A DNA stretch of 64,000 nt from Myotis daubentonii (Eukaryota; Chordata; Mammalia; Chiroptera; Vespertilionidae). The DNA lies in contig NC_081844.1 in NCBI RefSeq assembly GCF_963259705.1, positions 50,081,501 to 50,145,500 of the forward strand, read 5' to 3'. Under the pieces are notes generated by a model. That model was not told where the DNA came from, did not search any database, and saw only the letters and a program-made list of their open reading frames with translations. Both the position numbers and the translations under genes were made by a program. The first letter of the stretch is position 1, and every line of letters begins with the position of its first letter. Below are positions 59,201 through 64,000 of the stretch, piece by piece.

Positions 59201-62200
59201 TGGCTGGCCCCAACCCTGTCAAGGCCTGCTGGGTGGGGGGCGCGGCCTGAGGTCCTCCATCAAGCCCAGCAAGGCGGGGGGGGGGGGAGGGGGAGGCATG
59301 GCCTCAGGTCCCCTGGCCCGGTTCAGGGGGTGCGCCCTGAGGTCCCCCGTCAAGCTCCGCTTGGTAAGGATGCGGCCTGAGGTCCCCTGTCAAGCTCTGC
59401 TGGGTGGGGGGTGGGGGGTGGGGCATGGCCTGAGGTTCCCTGTCAAGCTCTGCCGGGTGGAGGACGTGGCCTGAGGTCCCCCGGCCCAGCACCGGGGCGG
59501 GGGCATAGCCTGAGGTCCCTTGTCAAGCCCCATCAGGCGGGGGGCGCAGCCTCAGGTCTCCTGCCCCAGCCCAGCACCATGCAGCCTCAGGTCCCTGCTC
59601 ATTGCTTGTTAAGGCTCGTTATGGAAACTCGGCCTGCCGAAACCGGTTTGGCTCAGTGGATGGAGCGTCGGCCTGCAGACTGAAGGGTCCCAGGTTCGAT
59701 TCCGGTCAAGGGCGTGTACCTGGGTTGCGGGCATATCCCCAGTGGGAGATGTGCAGGAGGCAGCTGATCGATGTTTCTCTCTCATCGATGTTTCTAACTC
59801 TCTATCTCTCTCCCTTCCTCTCTGTAAAATATCAATAAAATATATTTAAGAAAAAAAAGAAAAGAAAAGAAACTTGGCCTCCACTGTGGGCACAGCCATC
59901 TTGACTGTTATGGCATGACAGCCAATTTGCATATTCCCTCTTTATTAGATAAGATACTAGAGGCCCAATGCACAAAATTCGTGTATGGGTAGGGCCCCTA
60001 GGCTTGGCCGGCAATCAGGGCCAATCTGTGGGGCGATTGGGGGGGGGGGGGAGAGGGGGAGGCTGCTGGCACACACCTTGGCTGGCCTAGGGCCTGCGGG
60101 CAGCTCCTGCATTGAGCGTCTGCCCCCTAGTGGTCAGTGAGCATCATAGCAACAGGTTGTTATGCCATTCGGTCGATTTGCATATTAGGCTTTTATTATA
60201 TAGGACTAGAACCCCAGTTCACTGGTAGGGTCGCTAGTGGCTGGTGGCGGTTGGCTGGGTACTCTCTCCCTTCCCCTGGCTGCCTGCTGCTGCTGGCCAG
60301 GGCCTCCCTCCCTTCCCCCAGCCGGCCCCACTCCATGGTCGAACTCCTGGAAGAATTCTTGGTCGAGGGGACAATTTGTATACTATACTTCTATTATATA
60401 GGATTAAAAAGTATTAGTCCCTCACTGCTTTAAACTAGATCTCAAAAATAAATGGGGTTCTTAAGAATTCATTAAAATCATTAATTCATTCATCTTAAAT
60501 CCATAAAATTCAATTGGCAGATGTCAATCTGGCACAATATGGAAATCATTAAGTTTGTTCTGAAATTTTGATTCAGAACTATGACATTATACGTGAGGCA
60601 TTAACAGTGATTTTTCCACCACTTAAAAAAATTATCATTGTACACCTATACATTTAACATAGCTCTAGTACTCCTTTTTTCCATATATGCCATCTCATGG
60701 CCTGAGGTGCCTTTAGTTTGGACTTTAATGACACTAATGGGAAAAGTACCCCAAATAGTGCATTTAGTTTTGAAAATCAAAATCTACTAAAGAAAAGATC
60801 AAGCAACATTTGAAAAACCACTTTTCACAGAAAGTTCATGCGTAGGTAGCTAAGATTTAAACAGCCTTCCTAGAGGCAAGTTCGCTGGAGTGAGCTGACC
60901 TTCTCTACCTCAAAGGCAAAGTATTCCACTGAATTCCCATGACAGACACCAAAATGCAGTCTTGAACAGAACATGCTCTGACCTCTCCTGAGGTCAAAGT
61001 GGTGCCTCTGCAGAGTAGGCCTAATTCCCCAACTCTTTAGTTTATTATTTCTTTCCAGGACAAAATTCTTGTTCTTACAAATAAAAAACAAAGACTGCTC
61101 CTATTACTTAAAATCTATTTTAATAAATATTTCAGAATTATTTTTTAGTTTTATCTGTTTTAAGGTAAAGAATTTTATATGGCAAAAGAAAAATATATGG
61201 CATATCCACAGCAACACCCTAATATTCAAAGCAGAATGGAATACTAATTATTTAAGGCATGATTTTAAAATATATTACATAATCTTTACGACTTTGCTGT
61301 CTATTTAATTCACCTGTCTTAGCAGTTATTTAGAAAAGTTAACTTTACACAGCCTGAAGAATAAGTTAGGTTTTGTAAAATGGTCCTTCAGATAATTATG
61401 TGGATTCTTAAACATAAGCTTAATTAATTATCAGGAACAAAATTTTCATTTCTGAAATAATGAAATTCAGAAACTTGATTTAATATGTAAGTAGTATAGA
61501 GACTTAATTATGCCTAGTACTTTGTCATAGCACAATACTATTCACTGCTTGAAGTTGCCTTTCTATTTCTTACAAAAACCATATCCCTGATGTTTCACCT
61601 ATGAAAGAGACTTGTGTGTCAAACTGAGTACAGTCTTTTTGGATTTAAGATCCCCACTCCCCCTCCCAATGTTTTGTGGGCTTTTCTTCCACTTCTAATT
61701 TGACAATATTTTTAGTAGCTCATATTCATTACAGCTTTATGAAGCATTCAACTAATTTTTATAGAAAAGGCTATTCTACTTGAACTATTTGCCATTAGTT
61801 TACATAAAAATTAAATTAAATAATAATAATAAATTCGAATGATATAAGCAGCTTTACAGCTAACACTTGGCAACACAATTAACACAAGAAAAATACACAA
61901 CCAGTGGGAGCATAAATATGTGGAAATATTACCCCCCACATACTATAGGCATCATTTAGCATAAGTTACAGACAAAATGGGAGTAATAAGTTATCACTTA
62001 AGTAAATTCCGTTTATCACCACTTGATACACAACTTTCCAGGGACACATTTTAGTGGTTTCTTCTGTAAGTTTACAATATACAAGCAACCTGAAATCTCC
62101 TTATTTTCTTTTTTTCCTTGAGAATTACAAAGTTTCTTGAAAATTATGAAATAAGTCTAGAATTTAATCCAATAAAAATTTTATTTAAAATGGAAAAGAA

Positions 62201-63159
62201 TTTTTTAAATGGTAATACTGATACTGAAGTAGCATGTATATATAAGAATGCATGTAATGAAAAATGCAGTGAATCAGAATTCAGAAAGTTTATATGGCCC
62301 AAATATATTGCTACTAGTTGGAGCAAATCATTGTCAGCAAAATATATGATCTCTAGCTGTAAAATTTGATAATTGTAGCTTTCAGGTGTGTTATTAGGAA
62401 GATAAATGAACTAAAAAAGACAGATACTATTTAAAACTACCACTGCTGAGAATTATTCCTAAAATATAAATATTAAATTGAAGCATAGTAACCTCCATCT
62501 TGCATAAAAAACTGCTGTTTGAAATTCTCTGCTATTGTTAGATAGTCCCTTATTCTGTAAACTGTCATTTTTAGACAGTCTCTTATTCTATAAAATACCT
62601 GTTTTAGTTTGAGTAATAGAAAAAGATAAAAACTTAACTGTCTGACCTTGCAAGCTAGCCATCTAACGTAATGGACTAATACTGATAATAATTCCCATAT
62701 TCTTATGCCAAATGTTTGTTATTTATGTATCCAAGATTACAAACTGTCTGTAACAATAACTCACACAGAGCTCTTTGTAAAATCTGCAGACAAAGAAGCT
62801 CAAAAGGTATAAATATGGGTATTTCCTGTGTGATTTCGCCCAGAGATTTCTAAGAAATACCTTCCTCTGGGCCATGTGCAATAAATGACTCCTAATTAAT
62901 TGGGTCATTAAGGTGTCTTGTATCTCACTTGCTGATTTACAATACAAGATAAGCAAACAACAACTAATATGCAGTTACTGGTGGTGGTGGTAAAAATTAC
63001 TTACTGTTTTCCTGTGAATACATATTGGGTGAAGTCTTTCATTGATGGAGCAAAATACATAGTATCCTTCATTTTAATACCTTTACTCTCAATGTGTTCT
63101 GAAGAATTAAACCGTAATACATAAAATGGATGTGCAACAGGTCCAAATATCTCAAATAT
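49742..63159 (-). CDS. NAF1: NAF1, C-terminal half (four exons; 5' exons outside the window)
   Basis: NAF1 is the nuclear assembly factor of H/ACA ribonucleoproteins. It binds dyskerin through a Gar1-like domain, loads H/ACA RNAs (including telomerase RNA) during transcription, and is later replaced by GAR1. Four exons on the minus strand, 63005-63159, 56983-57034, 52835-52937 and 49742-50208, splice in frame to about 258 residues plus a stop. Visible in order are the end of the Gar1-like domain (FEIFGPVAHPFY...APSMKDFTQYVF), an acidic segment (GSDASWENDQEPPP), a mixed acidic/basic linker (ALDFSDDEKEKEAK, then RKK-rich), an RG/RP-rich segment, and a long proline-rich tail ending NSSHFGNYY. 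Human NAF1 is about 494 residues, so roughly half is present. All visible introns are GT-AG and phases agree. Identification is from memory of the family, without a search, but four independent exons match in order. The acceptor at 63160-63161 shows that more exons lie to the right. Confidence 0.95.
50930..52480 (+). mobile_element. Ancient L1 (ORF2 3' part and 3' UTR) in NAF1 intron
   Basis: The order follows L1 ORF2 to the 3' UTR: TTTAATGCAATTCCTAACAA, ATGGGTAAAAGACATAAAG, GGGAATGTAAAGTGGTACAG, CCCAGATGTCCTTCAATGC, ACAGATTACTGGCTGCCAG. Decayed, sense to the plus strand and so antisense to NAF1. Confidence 0.75.
52096..52152 (+). mobile_element. Possible short hAT remnant
   Basis: CAAGCATGTCAAACTCG and GCATGCGGCCCGTGTG resemble hAT MITE ends, but the piece is only about 57 bp and sits within L1 3' sequence. 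It is tentative. Confidence 0.3.
52835..52937 (-). CDS. NAF1: NAF1 exon: charged linker
   Basis: A 103-nt exon that starts in phase 0 after TCTGTTAG and ends one base into a Gly codon at the donor GTGAGC. It encodes ALDFSDDEKEKEAKHRKKN followed by IQGRKKFKSQFNES. The SDDEKEKEAK segment and lysine-rich run are characteristic of NAF1 and probably carry a nuclear localisation signal; that last point is inference. Confidence 0.95.
53396..53640 (+). mobile_element. VES SINE in NAF1 intron
   Basis: CCTGGCCAGCTTGGCTCAGT head, a TC/CCCTCC-rich middle and AAAATCAATAAAAACATATT tail. Confidence 0.9.
54812..55275 (+). mobile_element. Small Helitron in NAF1 intron
   Basis: This plus-strand element starts TCCTATCTAATAATAG after a host A and ends GGGCTTCTAG before a host T. 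A GTGCAC/GTGCAC hairpin precedes the end by about 10 bases. The 464-bp interior is GC-rich and includes a run of 13 C. The 155-codon minus frame across it is a by-product. Confidence 0.85.
56307..56541 (-). mobile_element. VES SINE in NAF1 intron
   Basis: Reverse-complement VES with a run of about 20 C in the middle (56417-56436). The head reads AAGCAACACCAGCCAGGC on plus. Confidence 0.85.
56983..57034 (-). CDS. NAF1: NAF1 exon: short acidic linker
   Basis: A 52-nt micro-exon that encodes EKGSDASWENDQEPPPD after completing the split Gln codon. The acceptor TTCCTAG and donor GTAAGG flank it directly. It ends in phase 0, matching the next exon's start. It is too short to be found by ORF length and was found by expecting the NAF1 order of segments. 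The introns on both sides carry VES SINEs. Confidence 0.93.
57119..57375 (+). mobile_element. VES-like SINE, second subfamily
   Basis: CCCTGACAGGCGTGGCTCTG head with a small internal duplication (GGGTTCAATTCCC then GGTTTGAAACC). The end CCACTCTCTCTAAACATCAA is like the copy at 15176. Confidence 0.8.
58057..58880 (-). mobile_element. Solo class II LTR in NAF1 intron
   Basis: An 824-bp LTR of the same family with a perfect CTTAGT duplication at 58051-58056 and 58881-58886. It lies in the same orientation as NAF1, so its promoter or poly(A) site could affect the host transcript; that is inference. The short-repeat array is long in this copy. Confidence 0.9.
59236..59605 (+). repeat. Minisatellite of about 50-60 bp units inside Helitron F
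   Basis: Units built on GGCCTGAGGTCCCCTGTCAA followed by a GGGTGGGGG-type run repeat about six to seven times with substitutions and G-run length changes. It explains the short GC-rich open frames on both strands here. Confidence 0.7.
59638..59860 (+). mobile_element. VES SINE inside Helitron F
   Basis: A full copy with good boxes A (GGCTCAGTGGATGG) and B (GGTTCGATTCC) and a tail of A and G runs. It postdates the Helitron. Confidence 0.93.
59957..60205 (-). mobile_element. Helitron G (middle of three)
   Basis: A 249-bp minus-strand element from TCCTATATAATAAAAGCC (60205) to CTAG (59957), with the HeliBat-type GGGCCTCTAG-like terminus. Its 5' TC directly follows the CTAG of the next element, with no host base A between them. 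Confidence 0.75.
60206..60403 (-). mobile_element. Helitron H (last of three), different 3' hairpin
   Basis: A 198-bp minus-strand element from TCCTATATAATAGAAG at 60403 to TTCTAG at 60206. Its terminal palindrome is CCAGTTCACTGG rather than GTGCAC, so it belongs to another Helitron subfamily. It abuts element G without a gap. Confidence 0.65.
63005..63159 (-). CDS. NAF1: NAF1 exon: end of Gar1-like domain
   Basis: This 155-nt exon starts in phase 0 after the acceptor TTCTACAG and ends two bases into a Gln codon before the donor GTAAGT. It encodes IFEIFGPVAHPFYVLRF and continues to APSMKDFTQYVFTGK. The FGPV...PFY pattern is the beta-barrel core shared by NAF1 and GAR1 that contacts dyskerin. 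The open frame runs past the donor but stops soon after, as expected for an intron. The exon-exon joint reads TGK-Q-EKGSD. As I recall it, human NAF1 is slightly longer here, which is a minor lineage difference I cannot verify. Confidence 0.95.
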
Positions 63160-64000
63160 CTGTAGAATAGAACACAAAGGCCTCCTTATAATATAATGAC
63201 TCAAAAAGCAATATTTAAAATGGAAAGCACTGATACTTGTTATAAAAGGTAATTTTGTCAATGTCAAAGGAATAAAATGATACAGTAAAATATTATAACC
63301 AGGATATTGACAACAATACAATCAAGATAAAGAACATTTCCAAAACAGGAAAAGATCCATGTTGCCTTTTTATAGTCACTCATACTTTCCTCCCTCCCAC
63401 CTCCTCCTCAACTCCTGGCAAACAGTAATCTGTCTAGTTTTCAATTAAAAATCACTCATGATAATGCAAGGGGTATATATATGATCCTACCTCAAACACT
63501 CACAGGAAAACTTGACTGTGTACACATAAGCAATTTAGCTAATCTGGAGTTATAAAAAAGGATTTAACAATATTTTTAAAAACTATCAGCTTCAAAGTAT
63601 AGATTTTAGGGTGGCTAATACCTGAGGGGTAAACTGTGAAGAACTTCAGACAAAGCAAGGCTCAGACCAACCTACTTCATCTCCAAGTTCCATTAAACCT
63701 TGACTCCCTGCTCAGTCTTTCCACCTGACTTTGGATACTTTGTAACTTCCACACTATCTAACCAGAGATAGAAAAGAAAGGAATAGGCTGCAAGGGCAGT
63801 TTGAGAAATAGAACTTAGGACAGTAATTATAAGATTTACATTAAGCTAGGCAAGTAGCTTTCTTTATATCTTAAATAACAGTATACATTCTGTAGAAATA
63901 CACAAAAATGTAACCTACCTAATGTTTTATACTTGCCCTGTCATTTCAGGGGGCATTCTAAGTGTCGTTCCACTTGGCTCTAGCATTTAATACTTGCCAT
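63160..64000 (-). other. NAF1: NAF1 intron, partial at window edge
   Basis: Only the 3' portion of this intron is visible, ending with a pyrimidine tract and TTCTACAG. No recognisable exon or mobile element was seen in the remaining 840 bases. Confidence 0.7.

Larger units (their letters stand above)
58940..59954 (-). mobile_element. Helitron F (first of three in a row)
   Basis: The minus-strand element starts TCTTATCTAATAAAG at 59954 and ends in a degenerate HeliBat hairpin plus CTAG at 58940. The host bases A and T flank it. It contains a G-rich tandem array (59236-59605) and a complete VES SINE (59638-59860), so it was itself hit by a retroposon. Confidence 0.75.
57035..63004 (-). other. 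NAF1: NAF1 intron with class II LTR and Helitron array
   Basis: The largest intron in view, about 6 kb, with GTAAGT donor and TTCCTAG acceptor. It contains a VES-like SINE (57119), a solo class II LTR (58057-58880) and three consecutive Helitrons (58940-60403). From 60404 to 63004 I see AT-rich unique-looking sequence with no recognised gene or repeat. Confidence 0.8.

Noticed and set aside
59411..59683. 90-codon Gly/Pro-rich frame
   Set aside because: Produced by the G-rich minisatellite of Helitron F and the start of a VES SINE.

Overview
The window looks like genomic DNA from a vespertilionid (evening) bat. The evidence is the repeat content: VES-type tRNA-derived SINEs, HeliBat-type Helitrons (ends TC...CTAG with a GTGCAC hairpin), a SPIN hAT element, a URR1/OposCharlie3-like hAT element, bat-type L1 and a betaretrovirus-like (class II) ERV family. 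No search was run; all family names come from recognition of the sequence.

Only one protein-coding gene is supported. The right side (49.3-63.2 kb, minus strand) carries the last four exons of NAF1, the H/ACA ribonucleoprotein assembly factor. All junctions have GT-AG splice sites with compatible phases. They encode the end of the Gar1-like domain, the acidic/basic linker and the proline-rich C-terminal tail. The 5' exons lie beyond the right edge. The first 49 kb look intergenic and are built from layered transposons.

Layout: 1.2-2.7 kb, 5' end of an L1 (minus) holding a VES and a SPIN copy. 2.9-9.6 kb, MaLR LTR, composite Helitron, solo LTR and a TA-flanked MITE. 12.0-19.3 kb, two 3' L1 copies, one inside an MLT1 LTR with a clear target duplication. 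20-31 kb, small Helitron, hAT elements, VES and old degenerate repeats. 31.4-35.0 kb, an old L1 ORF2 fragment hit independently by a short internally deleted class II provirus and a solo LTR. 37.6-39.1 kb, a composite Helitron with a roughly 60-bp minisatellite, bracketed by a 170-bp direct duplication. 39.8-40.5 kb, another solo LTR. 45.4-47.4 kb, a 2-kb Helitron whose cargo includes a piece of the ADRB1 (beta-1 adrenergic receptor) coding sequence. 49-63 kb, NAF1 exons, with L1, VES, one Helitron, one solo LTR and a head-to-tail run of three Helitrons in the introns.

The most interesting points are the ADRB1 capture by a rolling-circle transposon, the directly abutting Helitrons, and the cluster of class II LTRs with perfect 6-bp target duplications, including a mini-provirus with a tRNA-Lys3 primer site. 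I see no CRISPR array, operon, rRNA gene or free-standing tRNA gene.
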